Below, piece after piece: positions 37,014 through 46,732 of a stretch of 64,000 nt of DNA (position 1 is the stretch's first letter; each line of letters starts with the position of its first letter). The notes below the pieces were generated by a model, which was given only the letters and a program-made list of their open reading frames with translations, had not been told where the DNA came from and made no database searches. The translations under genes and the position numbers were made by a program. The DNA comes from Rhizobium sp. Q54. Its GTDB lineage: Bacteria > Pseudomonadota > Alphaproteobacteria > Rhizobiales > Xanthobacteraceae. Location of the stretch: assembly GCA_945861265.1 (NCBI GenBank), contig CAMAUC010000003.1, positions 1 through 64,000 of the forward strand, given 5' to 3'.

Positions 37014-40000
37014 TCACGAACACCCGCTCGTCCCACCACACGTATCGCATTTCATGCAGGTGCCGTTGCGCACCAGAGTGAAGTTGCCGCATTCGCCGCA
37101 GGCTTCGCCTTCGTAGCCCTTGGCGCGAGCCTCCGCGCGAAGTTCGGTCGCCGCCGCCTTGGCGTGAACCTTCACGTCCTCGGCGTTGATGTGCTGCGCC
37201 TGCTCGAGCTGTTGCGCCGGCGACAGCTTGGCTTCCGGCTCGTGCTTGAGGGCGGTTGCTGCGCCGCCACCGTGAAACGCCGTGACGTTCGACGTGCCGA
37301 CCGACGAAGCCGGCGAGGACGCGCCCACCACCGACAGTTTTTCCGGACGCGAGCGCGTCAGGCCCTTCGACACGTAGCTCGGCTGCGGCTTGCCTTCTTC
37401 GACGCCGGCGCCGAGCGCATCGAAGCCGCCCTGGCTCGGATCGACATGGGCGAGGTCGTAGCGCTCGAGATAGGACACCGCCAGTTCGCGGAACACGTAG
37501 TCCAGGATCGAGGTCGCGTATTTGATCGAGTCGTTGCCCTGCACCGGGCCCTGCGGCTCGAAGCGGGTGAAGGTGAAGGCATCGACATATTCCTCGAGCG
37601 GCACGCCGTATTGCAGGCCGAGCGAAATGGCGATGGCGAAGTTGTTGAGCAGCGAACGGAGCGCCGCGCCTTCCTTGTGCATGTCGACGAAGATTTCGCC
37701 GATGCGGCCGTCGTCATATTCGCCGGTGCGCAAGTAGACCTTGTGGCCGCCGACAACGGCCTTCTGCGTATAGCCCTTGCGGCGCGAGGGGAGCTTCTCG
37801 CGCTCGCGCAGCACGGTGATGCGCTCGACGATCTTCTCGACGACCTTTTCCGACATCTGCGCGACGCGCGCGGTGTTCGGCTGGGCGACGAAGGCCTCGA
37901 TCGCGTCTTCCTCGTCGTCATCGTCGGCGATGAGCTGCGAGTTGAGCGGCTGCGAGAGTTTCGAGCCGTCGCGGTACAGCGCATTGGCCTTGAGCGCGAG
38001 CTGCCAGGACAAAAGGTAAGCCTGCTTGCAGTCTTCGACCGTGGCCTCGTTCGGCATGTTGATGGTCTTGGAGATGGCGCCCGAGATGAAAGGCTGCGCC
38101 GCCGCCATCATCTGGATGTGGCTGTCGACCGAGAGATAGCGTTTGCCGGTGCGGCCGCACGGATTGGCGCAGTCGAACACCGCGTAGTGCTCGAGCTTGA
38201 GGTGCGGCGCGCCTTCGACCGTCATCGCGCCGCAGACATGGATGTTGCACAATTCGATGTCGCGCCGCGAGAAGCCGAGCGTGGCGAGCAGATCGAAGGT
38301 CGGCGCGGCGATCGCCTCGGCGGAGACGCCGAGCGTATCGCGGCAGAAGTCCTCGCCGAGCGTCCACTTGTTGAACACGAACTTGATGTCGAAGGCGGTC
38401 GGCAAAGCCTTCTCGACCTTGGCGATGGCCTCCGGCGTGAAGCCCTTGGCCTTCAACGTGGTGTGGTTGATGGCCGGCGCCTGCGCGAGGTTGCCGTGGC
38501 CGACCGCGTAAGCTTCGATCTCGGCGATCTGAGCTTCCGAATAACGAAGCGTGCGCAATGCCTCAGGCACCGCGCGGTTGATGATCTTCCAGTAGCCGCC
38601 ACCGGCGAGCTTCTTGAACTTCACCAGCGCGAAGTCCGGCTCGATGCCGGTGGTGTCGCAATCCATGACGAGACCGATCGTGCCGGTCGGCGCGATCACG
38701 GTCGCCTGCGCATTGCGGTAGCCGTTCTTCTCGCCGAGTTCGAGGGCGAGGTCCCAGGCGAACTTGGCGTGCGCGGAGAGCGACAGATAACCTTTAAGCG
38801 CGACATTGCCTTCGACGCCGTCGAGGATCGAGGAGTGATCGAGCGGCACCGGCGCGATCGACAACTGCTCGTAGCCCGACGCATTGCCGTGCGCGGCGTT
38901 GCGGTGATTGCGGATGACGCGCAGCATGGCGTCGCGGTTCTTGGCGTAGCCGGGGAAGGGCCCGAGCTTCTCGGCCATCTCGGCCGAGGTCGCGTAGGAT
39001 ACGCCGGTCATGATCGCGGTCAGCGCGCCGGCGATGGCGCGGCCCGCGGCCGAGTCATAGGGAATGCCGGAGGTCATCAACAGGCCGCCGATATTCGCAT
39101 AGCCCAGGCCGAGCGTGCGGTATTCGTAGGAGAGTTCGGCGATCTGGCGCGACGGAAACTGCGCCATCATCACCGAGATTTCCAGAACCACGGTCCACAG
39201 GCGCACGCCGTGCTCGTAGCTCTCGGTCTGGAATTCGCCGGTTTCCTTGTCGCGGAAGGTCAACAGGTTCAGCGAGGCGAGGTTGCACGCGGTGTCGTCG
39301 AGGAACATGTATTCCGAGCACGGATTACTGGCGCGGATCGGACCCGAGGCCGGGCAGGTGTGCCAGTCATTGACCGTGGTGTGATATTGCAGGCCGGGAT
39401 CGGCCGAGGCCCAGGCGGCGTAGCCGATTTTTTCCCACAGCTCGCGCGCGGGCAAAGTCTTCGCCACCTTGCCGTTCTTGCGATAGGTCAGGTCCCAGGT
39501 CGAGTCGTTCTCGACCGCGCGCAGGAAGTCGTCGGTGATGCGCACCGAGTTGTTCGAGTTCTGCCCGGCGACGGTGAGATAGGCTTCCGAATCCCAGTCG
39601 GTGTCGTAGGTCGGGAAGTTGATGTCCTTGTAGCCCTGCTTGGCGAACTGGATGACGCGCTTGATGACGTTGTCCGGCACCATCGACTTGCGGGCGAGCT
39701 TGATCTCGCGCTTGAGCGCCGGATTTTTGTCGGGCAGGAAGCAGTCGTCGCCCGAGCCCTCGCAATTGACGCAGGCCTTCAGGATCGCCTTGAGGTGCTT
39801 CTGGTTGATCTTGGAGCCGGAAACGAGCGCCGCGACCTTCTGCTCCTCCAGCACCTTCCAGTCGATGTATTGCTCGATATCCGGATGATCGACGTCGACG
39901 ACGACCATCTTGGCGGCGCGGCGCGTGGTGCCGCCCGACTTGATGGCGCCGGCGGCCCGGTCGCCGATTTTCAGGAATGACATCAGGCCGGACGAGCGGC

Positions 40001-40757
40001 CGCCGCCGGACAGCTTTTCACCTTCGCCGCGCAGCGCGGAGAAGTTCGAGCCGGTGCCGGAGCCGTATTTGAACAGGCGCGCTTCGCGCACCCACAGGTC
40101 CATGATGCCGCCTTCGTTGACGAGATCGTCGCTGACGCCCTGGATGAAGCAGGTGTGCGGCTGCGGATGCTCGTAGGAGGATTCCGACTTGGTCAGGACG
40201 CCGGTGAAGGGGTCGACGTAATAGTGACCCTGCGACGGGCCATCGATGCCGTAAGCCCAATGAAGTCCGGTGTTGAACCATTGCGGCGAATTCGGCGCGC
40301 ACATCTGGTTGGCCAGCATGAAGCGCAATTCGTCGAAGAAGGCCTGCGCGTCGCCCTCGGTGTCGAAATAGCCGCCCTTCCAGCCCCAATAGGTCCAGGT
40401 GCCGGCCAGACGATCGAACACCTGCTTGGAGGAGTGTTCGCCGATATAGCGCTCCTTCTCCGGCAGTTGGCTGAGGGCTTCCTCGTCAGCGACCGAGCGC
40501 CACAGGAAGGAGGGAACGGTGTTCTCCTCGACCTTCTTGAGACATGACGGAACGCCGGCCTTGCGGAAATACTTCTGCGCCAGAACGTCGGAGGCGACCT
40601 GCGACCAGAATTCCGGCACCTCGACATTGTCCAGCTTGAAGACAATGGAGCCGTCCGGATTCTTGATCTCGGACGTGGTCAGCCGGAACGCCATGCCGGC
40701 ATAGGCGGCATCCTGTGAAGGCTGTGCATTGTTCGTATAGCGCCGTTCAATCCGCAT
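37014..40757 (-). CDS. nrdJ: Class II (adenosylcobalamin-dependent) ribonucleotide reductase
   Basis: NrdJ reduces ribonucleotides to deoxyribonucleotides with or without oxygen, using coenzyme B12. The 1247-residue length matches the long alphaproteobacterial form. The catalytic NPCSE motif lies in [18 protein letters not shown], with the Cys-Ser and Asn-Cys-Glu set, and the second-strand [11 protein letters not shown] loop follows. The last 30 residues form a zinc finger with CGECGNF, CMKC and CGG, the usual end of this form. The ATG at 40757 is preceded by AAGGGG about ten bases off. No nrdAB or nrdDG gene is nearby. Candidate NrdR sites lie about 305-350 bases upstream. Confidence 0.97.
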   Translation of the reverse strand: MRIERRYTNNAQPSQDAAYAGMAFRLTTSEIKNPDGSIVFKLDNVEVPEFWSQVASDVLAQKYFRKAGVPSCLKKVEENTVPSFLWRSVADEEALSQLPEKERYIGEHSSKQVFDRLAGTWTYWGWKGGYFDTEGDAQAFFDELRFMLANQMCAPNSPQWFNTGLHWAYGIDGPSQGHYYVDPFTGVLTKSESSYEHPQPHTCFIQGVSDDLVNEGGIMDLWVREARLFKYGSGTGSNFSALRGEGEKLSGGGRSSGLMSFLKIGDRAAGAIKSGGTTRRAAKMVVVDVDHPDIEQYIDWKVLEEQKVAALVSGSKINQKHLKAILKACVNCEGSGDDCFLPDKNPALKREIKLARKSMVPDNVIKRVIQFAKQGYKDINFPTYDTDWDSEAYLTVAGQNSNNSVRITDDFLRAVENDSTWDLTYRKNGKVAKTLPARELWEKIGYAAWASADPGLQYHTTVNDWHTCPASGPIRASNPCSEYMFLDDTACNLASLNLLTFRDKETGEFQTESYEHGVRLWTVVLEISVMMAQFPSRQIAELSYEYRTLGLGYANIGGLLMTSGIPYDSAAGRAIAGALTAIMTGVSYATSAEMAEKLGPFPGYAKNRDAMLRVIRNHRNAAHGNASGYEQLSIAPVPLDHSSILDGVEGNVALKGYLSLSAHAKFAWDLALELGEKNGYRNAQATVIAPTGTIGLVMDCDTTGIEPDFALVKFKKLAGGGYWKIINRAVPEALRTLRYSEAQIAEIEAYAVGHGNLAQAPAINHTTLKAKGFTPEAIAKVEKALPTAFDIKFVFNKWTLGEDFCRDTLGVSAEAIAAPTFDLLATLGFSRRDIELCNIHVCGAMTVEGAPHLKLEHYAVFDCANPCGRTGKRYLSVDSHIQMMAAAQPFISGAISKTINMPNEATVEDCKQAYLLSWQLALKANALYRDGSKLSQPLNSQLIADDDDEEDAIEAFVAQPNTARVAQMSEKVVEKIVERITVLREREKLPSRRKGYTQKAVVGGHKVYLRTGEYDDGRIGEIFVDMHKEGAALRSLLNNFAIAISLGLQYGVPLEEYVDAFTFTRFEPQGPVQGNDSIKYATSILDYVFRELAVSYLERYDLAHVDPSQGGFDALGAGVEEGKPQPSYVSKGLTRSRPEKLSVVGASSPASSVGTSNVTAFHGGGAATALKHEPEAKLSPAQQLEQAQHINAEDVKVHAKAAATELRAEARAKGYEGEACGECGNFTLVRNGTCMKCDTCGGTSGCS

Positions 40758-41062
40758 ATCTCAAAGCCCCTTAATCTCCGGGCGGCGGTCGACCGCCGAC
40801 GATTATTCCATGACAGGCTCGCAAAAGCCCGCCGCGATTGACTCGTCCAGCCGTTCGACCACCTGCCTCATTTAAGTCCGATGCTCTGGTGCGGCACCGG
40901 TTACTCCCGGGGTTTTGATCCCGGCCACACAGCAAACCCCTGTCCCCGCACGCCTTTCGGCGCAGGGTGAGCACGACTTTGACGTCGTTTGAATATCCGG
41001 AGGGAACGTTGAACTCACCCACACCGAACAGTCACAAAACTAAGAGGACTCACCGCCGTCGT
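40758..41062 (-). other. Long structured leader of nrdJ with a possible 22-codon frame
   Basis: About 300 bases between the candidate NrdR sites and the nrdJ start hold no supported gene. On the minus strand several hairpins are visible, such as ACGACGTC/AAAGTCGT, GCGCCG-AAA-GGCG and CCGGGATC/AAAACCCCGG. No B12 box could be recognised, so a cobalamin riboswitch is not supported. A frame of 22 codons at 40803-40871, with protein-like content (RQVVERLDESIAAGFCEP), lacks a ribosome site. Confidence 0.45.
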
Positions 41063-41109
41063 CAACAACAGATAGTGGGTAGGAGTAACTAAATCCCTAA
41101 ATCTTGTGT
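41063..41109 (-). promoter_or_regulatory. Candidate tandem NrdR-box operator of nrdJ
   Basis: Two 16-base sites resemble the NrdR consensus (acaCwAtATaTwGtgt): 41063-41078, matching at 11 of 16 positions, and 41094-41109, matching at 12 of 16. Their starts are exactly 31 bases apart, three helical turns, the usual NrdR spacing. The pair lies upstream of a ribonucleotide reductase gene, which is where NrdR acts. The individual matches are weak; the spacing is what supports it. Confidence 0.5.
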
Positions 41110-41527
41110 CCCGTGGTGATTTTCGGGGACAACGGCACCTGAGAACATGGTCAGTATTGAACTAGAAAGCGGCCCCGGAAAGCATTTTTGTTGAGGTCTC
41201 TCAGTAGGTTTTCGGCCCTAGGGCGATGACGGAAAAATGACGCAAAATGGGCTTGGCTGGCCACCCACAACTTCTTTTGCAAAGGGCCGGACCTTTGGAA
41301 AAGCCCGGGATAAGTACCGCAAAGCCTGTTCCAGAGTCGGTGATTCTCGAAAGGCGATCAGAGCCTTAGCCTGTGAACGGCGGGCCGGGGACAGTGTGGG
41401 GAAGCCACACAGGCCTGTGCATTCCGCGACCATGGACGGGAGTACCGAAAATAGGCCCGCTTGCGACTGAACGATCCGGCCCCGGCGGAACTTAACCTGC
41501 CGACAACAACAAAAAAATGGAGACGAG
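41110..41527. other. Intergenic region between the nrdJ operator and hpf
   Basis: About 420 bases without a supported gene; both divergent promoters must lie here or in the adjoining operator. A clear small hairpin GTGTGG-GGAAG-CCACAC stands at 41394-41410. No rRNA, tRNA or known small RNA could be recognised. Short frames in both directions have no ribosome sites. Confidence 0.5.
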
Positions 41528-41863
41528 ATGCAAATCGACGTCAGCACCGACAGCCATATCGACGGCCGCGAGAAGCTCACCCACTATGTGCAGGGCCACG
41601 TGGAGACCGCGCTGGAGCGTTTCAGCGCCCGCATCACCCGGGTCGAAGTCCATCTCACCGATGAAAGCGGTGGCAAGGAAGGCCGCGAGGACACCAAATG
41701 CGTCATGGAGGTCCGTATCGGCGGCCGGCCGCCGGTGGCGGTGAAGAGCCAGGAATCGAGCGTCGATTCTGCCATCACGGCGGCGACGCATAAGCTCAAG
41801 CATCTGGTCGAAAGCACGCTCGGGCGCGAAAACAGCCTGGCCGGGCAGCGCGACCACGGCTAG
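41528..41863 (+). CDS. Short hibernation-promoting factor / RaiA family protein
   Basis: HPF-type proteins bind the 30S subunit and keep ribosomes silent in stationary phase. The 111 residues have the beta-alpha fold with SDRTDSHI-like start (DVSTDSHIDGREKL), an arginine-containing strand ITRVEVHLTDES, and a C-terminal helix AATHKLKHLVEST. It is the short form, without the dimerisation domain of long HPF, and not behind rpoN, where HPF often sits in Proteobacteria. A GGAGACGAG ribosome site precedes the ATG. A strong terminator follows, so it is monocistronic. Confidence 0.88.
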   Translation: MQIDVSTDSHIDGREKLTHYVQGHVETALERFSARITRVEVHLTDESGGKEGREDTKCVMEVRIGGRPPVAVKSQESSVDSAITAATHKLKHLVESTLGRENSLAGQRDHG

Positions 41864-41888
41864 CGCCCGCGACCAGCACCAGCCAAAG

Positions 41889-41922
41889 AAAAAGGCGGAC
41901 CCGTTAAAAGGTCCGCCTTTTT
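41889..41922 (+). terminator. Intrinsic terminator of the hpf gene
   Basis: AAAAAGGCGGACC and GGTCCGCCTTTTT pair perfectly around CGTTAAAA (41902-41909). The arms end in an A run and a T run, so it can stop transcription in both directions. It lies 26 bases after the stop codon. Confidence 0.9.
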
Positions 41923-42050
41923 ACACCCGGCACTGTCATCGCAGAAAGCAGAGCAAGTCTGGCGCTGCTGAATTCGTGAGCAACATAGCTACCAAGATAA
42001 GCAAAGGCAATATCGCGACCGGCCAAAGGCCGGTCTTGCAGGCCGGTGCA

Positions 42051-42548
42051 TCAGCTCTTGCAAGGATACTTCTCCAGCAGCGCCCAATAGACCAGAAGCG
42101 ATGGGTTGTACTGGGTCTCCGCCGGATTTTTATGGACGTAGTCGAGGAAAGTTCTCAGCACGTCGATGCTGTGGATGTCCTCGGGCATGCAGACTGCGAG
42201 CGTGTGGTTGCCGGCCTCGTTGTGGAAATTCAGAAACGCCATCGCCGAGTTGATCCAGCCGAGGCAATAGCCGGTCTGGTAGTTGCGGCGATACCAACGA
42301 ATGTTGCCGTCCTTGCCGTTCCGGATCGCCCATTCGAGCGCCGTGCAGCGTTCGATGACGCGCTCGGTGCCGGTGAAGCCCGATCCATAAGGGCCCTCGG
42401 GCGCCGGCGACTTCATCACGTCCTGCCAGACGCCAGGATGCGCCTTTGGCGAGGGCTGCTGGGCTTGTGCGGCCGCCGGCAAAGCGAAGCTTGCGAGGCT
42501 CAGCAACGCCAGCGCCAGGAACGAGGCGTGAAGCTTTGACATATCCAT
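42051..42548 (-). CDS. Rap1a/Tai-like exported protein
   Basis: This 165-residue protein has a signal peptide ending in AQA (about residue 29). The mature part has four Cys in the spacing of the Rap1a/Tai family: ERCTAL, GYCLGWINSAMAFLN, AVCMPEDI and EKYPCKS, so two disulfides are likely. In some Gram-negative bacteria such proteins are immunity factors against type VI amidase effectors; most members in this order are of unknown role. No type VI gene is in the window. Starts at 42548 or 42542 are both possible. Confidence 0.75.
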   Translation of the reverse strand: MDMSKLHASFLALALLSLASFALPAAAQAQQPSPKAHPGVWQDVMKSPAPEGPYGSGFTGTERVIERCTALEWAIRNGKDGNIRWYRRNYQTGYCLGWINSAMAFLNFHNEAGNHTLAVCMPEDIHSIDVLRTFLDYVHKNPAETQYNPSLLVYWALLEKYPCKS

Positions 42549-42630
42549 CTACTCCCATGTTCGATCGGAGCCGAGCGGCTTACCCGATGAAAGCTTGCGG
42601 CCGGGGCGGTCCCCCGACCGATATTTCTGT

Positions 42631-45219
42631 TCAGCGGCAGACCTGCTTGCCATTGACCATCTGACAGACCGGCTTCGCGGCCGGCTTGGGGGCCGGTGGC
42701 GGCGCGGGCCGTGCGACAGGCGGTGCAGGCCGGGCGACTGGCTGCGCCGGACGCGCTGCCGGTGGCGGCGACGGACGTGGCGGCAACGGCCGCGCAGCAG
42801 GCGGCGTCGGACGCGCAGCCGGTGGTGTCGGACGTGCGGCAGGCGGCGCGGCCGGACGAACTGCCGGTGGCGTGGCAGGCCGCGCAGTCACTGGCGGCGC
42901 GATCGGGCGCGTGGCCGGCGGTGTTGCGGTTGGCGGGGACGGTGGCCGCACCGCGGGCGTCGAAGGTTGCGTCACCGGCGGACGCGCCGTCGTCGGCGGC
43001 AGGCCGGGACGCTGGCTGGCATTCGGTGCCGGCGGCGTCGGCGTTGCCGGGCGAACGGGCTGAGCGCTCGGTACTGCCGGCAAGCCGGGACGAGTCGTTG
43101 TTGCGCCGGGTGTCGCCGGTGTCGGCGTTGCCGGACGCACAGGCTGGGCGCCTGGTACGGCTGGCAGACCGGGACGCGTTGTTGCTGCGCCAGGCGTCGG
43201 TGGTGTCGGTGTTGCCGGGCGAACGGGCTGAGCACCGGGAACGGGTGGCAGGCCGGGTCTTGTCGTTGTCGTCGGGCGACCGGCCGTACCGGGTGTCGCA
43301 GGTTGGGTGACGGTTGCGCCGGGCGTGTCGGGACGCGGCGGCAGAGTCGGCCGTCCGGTTGTCGTCACGCCGGGAGTTGCACCGGGTGTTGCTGTCGGGG
43401 TCGTCGGTCTCACTCCAGTCACGCCTGGCGTTGTGCCGGGTGTGGTTGGCCGGCCAGTGGCGGCACCGGGAATCGTCGGGCGGCTCGATGGCGGGATGGT
43501 CGGGCGCCCGGTCGTCGGCCGGCCAGTCGCGGAGCCAGGCGTCGTCGGCGTCGTCGGGCGGACTGTCGTGGAGCCCGGCGTTGTCGGTGTGGTCGGACGG
43601 CCGGTGACCGGCGTGCCTGTCGGGCGAATGGTCAGCCCGGGCTTCTTGTTTGTTATCGGCCGGCCAGCATTGCCGACAGGCGATCCCTGATCAATGCGAC
43701 GGCCGGAATTGGTTGTCGGCGTTGTCGTGGTGGTCGTCGGTGTCGTGGCGCGACCGCTATTGCGCACGAATCCGGTCTGGTTGCGATTGCGGCCAGTGCC
43801 TGTGCGTGTACCGGTACCTGCAGCGGTTCCCGCGGCAGTCCCTGCGGCGGTGCCGGTGCGAGTGAGATTGCCGAAAACGCGAACCGGGTCGCCACGCACG
43901 CTCGGAATGTTGGTCGGAACGAAGTTGCGGCGGCGATCGAAGAACGGACGCGGCGGCGGCGGCGGCAGGAACAGCGGCGCCAATATATCGAACACCGAGG
44001 GCTGCACGTCGTAGCCGTCCGGATAGACTTCATACAGACCGACGGCTTCGTCATAATAATCCGGCGGCAAAGCTTCCGGCACCACGATATAATTGGCGGG
44101 CGGCGTGCGCGAGGCGGACAGATCGGCGAGGCGATCCTGCGCTTCGGCGACATGGGCGCCGTTCGGATAACGCTTGAGATAATTCCAGTAAGCGCGGGTC
44201 GTGTTCTGCGCCAAAGTGCGCTGCCACAGCACAGCCTCGCGTCTGGTTTCAATCGTATCCCACACCAGCGCGGCCTGCGGGTACTTCGGATATTTCTCGA
44301 CGAAGTGCTGGTAGCCTTCGAGCGTATCTGCTTCCACCGCGGCGGCGTAGGCCTGATCGGCCGACATCGTGTTGAGCAATTCGGGCGTGAGCGCGCGCTC
44401 CTCTTTCGACGGAACGGATTCGCCGCCCGGGACCGTCTGTGCAGCAGGCGCTGCCGCATTCGGTGCAAACAGGCTCACTTCGCTGGTGAGCGCAGACGTC
44501 ATCCAGGGCGTTTGCGCGCCGCCCGTGGTCTTGTTGACCGACAGCCGCGTCGCCTTGAGGATCTGTTCCATGTCGAGGCCGGGCTGGCGCATCATCGTCA
44601 CCAGCGCGCCGGTGAAGAGACTGTAGTCGCCATCGCCGTCGTCCGAGATCGTTCCCGGCGCCGCCGAGAAGGCGAGCATCATGCCCGGAACCGATTCTCC
44701 CATGGCCAAGCCCTTTGCTACCGGCTTGCCGCCGGCAGCGCCGAACTTGTGGTCGCGCGACGCATCGAGGATGACGACGCGCGCAGCCAACGGCGTTGCC
44801 GCCAGTTCGGCCAGCAGATCGCTCAGGCGGAACGCTTCGTTGGCGACATCGGCGTCGCTGTTGATGACGGTATCGACCGGGACGAGATAGTTGTCGCCGT
44901 CCGATTGAGCGCCGTGTCCGGAATAATAAACGATGGCGGCGCCTTCCGGGCCGCTACCGGCGACCTTGTCGAGGAAGTCGCGCAGCGACTGTCCGATGGT
45001 CGCCTGCTTCACGTCATGGAGTTCGGTGACGTCGTAGCCAGCCGCGCGCAAGGTCTCGGCGACGATCGCGGCGTCAGTTGCCGGTGTCTTGAGGGCAGGG
45101 GCGCTGACATAAGCGCCGTTGCCGATCACCAGCGCGTTGTGCGATTGCGCCAATGCTGGCCCGGCAAGTCCGACCAGCGTCAACAGGACAGCCAAACCGA
45201 ATGGGACGATGCGCGCCAT
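42631..45219 (-). CDS. Caspase-fold (C14) protein with Ser in place of the catalytic Cys and a Pro/Thr-rich tail
   Basis: From ATG 45219 (862 residues) the order is: signal peptide ending in ALA (about 24); a caspase-like domain (about 28-250) with the catalytic His H102 in YYSGHGAQ; then ILDASRDHKF, where the nucleophile Cys of DACR is Ser154 (codon TCG at 44758-44760); a helical region of TPR/Sel1-like appearance (about 290-375); and a 400-residue tail of Pro, Thr, Arg and Gly with tandem repeats. The last residues KPVCQMVNGKQVC carry two Cys. The active form of the family cleaves after basic residues; this one cannot do so in the usual way. The export signal indicates the periplasm or cell surface. 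Confidence 0.85.
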   Translation of the reverse strand: MARIVPFGLAVLLTLVGLAGPALAQSHNALVIGNGAYVSAPALKTPATDAAIVAETLRAAGYDVTELHDVKQATIGQSLRDFLDKVAGSGPEGAAIVYYSGHGAQSDGDNYLVPVDTVINSDADVANEAFRLSDLLAELAATPLAARVVILDASRDHKFGAAGGKPVAKGLAMGESVPGMMLAFSAAPGTISDDGDGDYSLFTGALVTMMRQPGLDMEQILKATRLSVNKTTGGAQTPWMTSALTSEVSLFAPNAAAPAAQTVPGGESVPSKEERALTPELLNTMSADQAYAAAVEADTLEGYQHFVEKYPKYPQAALVWDTIETRREAVLWQRTLAQNTTRAYWNYLKRYPNGAHVAEAQDRLADLSASRTPPANYIVVPEALPPDYYDEAVGLYEVYPDGYDVQPSVFDILAPLFLPPPPPRPFFDRRRNFVPTNIPSVRGDPVRVFGNLTRTGTAAGTAAGTAAGTGTRTGTGRNRNQTGFVRNSGRATTPTTTTTTPTTNSGRRIDQGSPVGNAGRPITNKKPGLTIRPTGTPVTGRPTTPTTPGSTTVRPTTPTTPGSATGRPTTGRPTIPPSSRPTIPGAATGRPTTPGTTPGVTGVRPTTPTATPGATPGVTTTGRPTLPPRPDTPGATVTQPATPGTAGRPTTTTRPGLPPVPGAQPVRPATPTPPTPGAATTRPGLPAVPGAQPVRPATPTPATPGATTTRPGLPAVPSAQPVRPATPTPPAPNASQRPGLPPTTARPPVTQPSTPAVRPPSPPTATPPATRPIAPPVTARPATPPAVRPAAPPAARPTPPAARPTPPAARPLPPRPSPPPAARPAQPVARPAPPVARPAPPPAPKPAAKPVCQMVNGKQVCR
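42999..43262 (-). repeat. Tandem 84-base coding repeats in the pseudo-caspase tail
   Basis: About three and a half units of 28 codons, each RPGLPAVPGAQPVRP followed by ATPTP and variable Ala/Thr residues, follow each other with few differences. Such arrays change length easily by slippage. Confidence 0.8.
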
Positions 45220-45490
45220 TGTCTTTACTCCTGCGGCGCATCGAAATAGTGACAAAGTCGATAATGCGCGGCTTGCCAACGTCATCGTTCCGCGCCGCCG
45301 TCGCATTGACGAAGATCAAAGGGATAGCGGCTCATGGCGCCGGTCAGAGCCGAGAAGGCCAGTGTAATGGTCAGAACGAATGTTGCCTTGCGCCACGATT
45401 GCGGTCTCCGCGGTGCACGGCAATTTGCGACGTCAACAAGCGCGCCACACTAAATATCGGCCTATAGCGCAATCGCGTCATTGATGGAGA

Positions 45491-46609
45491 TCAAGCGGGT
45501 TCGCGCGCCGGCGCCAAGGCAACGCTGCCGCCGTCCACGGCAACGTCCGACCGCTCGCGTGGCAGCGCCTCGGGATGTTCGCGTTTCAGGAAATCGATGA
45601 GTTGCTCGCGCACCTCGCAACGCAGGTCGAAAGCTTGTCCGGCCGAATTGGCGCTCATCAGGCAGCGCAATTCGATGGTGCGCTCTTTGGCGTCGGTGAC
45701 CTGCAAACCGACGACCTTGCCATTCCAGTTCGTCGACTGCTTGACGACGTCGGTGAGCTTGGCGCGGATGATGTCGACCGGCGCGCGATAGTCGACGTAG
45801 AGGAAAGCGCTGCCGAGGATCGCCGAGCTTTCGCGGGTCCAGTTCTGGAACGGCTTTTCGATAAAGTAGGTCAGCGGCACGATCAGCCGGCGTAGATCCC
45901 AGAGCCTGATGACGACATAGGTCGCGGTGATTTCCTCGATCCAGCCCCATTCGTTTTCGACGACGACGGAATCGTCGATGCGGATCGGCTGCGTCATGGC
46001 GAGTTGCACGCCGGCGAACAGATTGGACAGCACCGGCCGCGCGGCGAGGCCGGCGACCAGGCCGGCGACGCCGGCGGATGCAAACAGGCTGACGCCGTAT
46101 TGCCGCACGGGCTCGAAGGTCATCAGCGCCGCGCCGACGGTAACGACGACGACCAGCGCATCGGCGGTACGCATCAGCACGCGCACCTGCGTCAGGTGCT
46201 TGCGGGCGAGCAGGTTATCGGCGGTATCGATACGAAAGCGCAGCAGGTAAAGATCCGCGCCGATGCGCAGCGCGGTGATCGCGGCCCAACCGACCAGCGT
46301 GATGACGGCGATGACCATGAGCCGCGCCAGCATGTCGGCGGTATTGGCGTCGAACGGCGCGACCGGCAGCGCAATGCTTACCGCCAGAATGAGCAGGCCG
46401 AGCCGGGTGACGCCTCGCATTTGCGTGAGTACCGACAGCGCATAGGGGTGGCGCTTCGCCAGCAGCAGGCGCAACAGCCGCCGCACGGTTTTGTGCAGGG
46501 AATAAGCGATCGAGGCGGACAGCAGCACGACCAGCACGGCGACCACCGGATTTGGCAGCCAGGCCAGCCAGCCGATGACCTCGGCAAGTAGGGTTCGGAG
46601 CGAATCCAT
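45491..46609 (-). CDS. Small-conductance mechanosensitive channel (MscS family)
   Basis: This protein (about 372 residues from 46609) opens with several transmembrane helices (about 10-140) and then has the MscS core: the pore-lining helix FASAGVAGLVAGLAARPVLS, and the beta domain with FAGVQLAMTQPIRIDDSVVV, WIEEITATYVVIRLWDLRR and NWTRES. The length fits MscS with one extra helix pair. It relieves turgor on osmotic down-shift. The start is uncertain: 46630 is another candidate, but the long open frame from 47095 covers the NDUFA12-like gene and is not used. Confidence 0.88.
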   Translation of the reverse strand: MDSLRTLLAEVIGWLAWLPNPVVAVLVVLLSASIAYSLHKTVRRLLRLLLAKRHPYALSVLTQMRGVTRLGLLILAVSIALPVAPFDANTADMLARLMVIAVITLVGWAAITALRIGADLYLLRFRIDTADNLLARKHLTQVRVLMRTADALVVVVTVGAALMTFEPVRQYGVSLFASAGVAGLVAGLAARPVLSNLFAGVQLAMTQPIRIDDSVVVENEWGWIEEITATYVVIRLWDLRRLIVPLTYFIEKPFQNWTRESSAILGSAFLYVDYRAPVDIIRAKLTDVVKQSTNWNGKVVGLQVTDAKERTIELRCLMSANSAGQAFDLRCEVREQLIDFLKREHPEALPRERSDVAVDGGSVALAPAREPA

Positions 46610-46732
46610 TGGCTGCGTTTGACCTTTCATGAGGAGGGTGGATGGCGGGGCGTCGCCACGGCCAGCGCGCTGGACAGGGAGGCGGTGAGGTGGCAATACG
46701 CTTGACGTCCCCAATAGAAATGCGCGGCGGCG

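Noticed and set aside
36954-39980. Rightward 1008-codon open frame
   Set aside because: It is the antisense shadow of nrdJ; no ribosome site and no family motif.
40771-41022. Leftward 83-codon open frame in the nrdJ leader
   Set aside because: Arg/Gly-rich composition, no ribosome site, and better explained as structured leader RNA.
40758-41062. Cobalamin riboswitch upstream of nrdJ
   Set aside because: Expected by function, but no B12 box could be found by reading; kept only as a question.
42999-43262. CRISPR-like array
   Set aside because: The repeats are in-frame codon repeats without unique spacers; no cas gene is in the window.
42595-45249. Rightward 884-codon open frame
   Set aside because: It mirrors the caspase-fold gene on the other strand; its Arg/Cys/Gly runs come from the repetitive tail.
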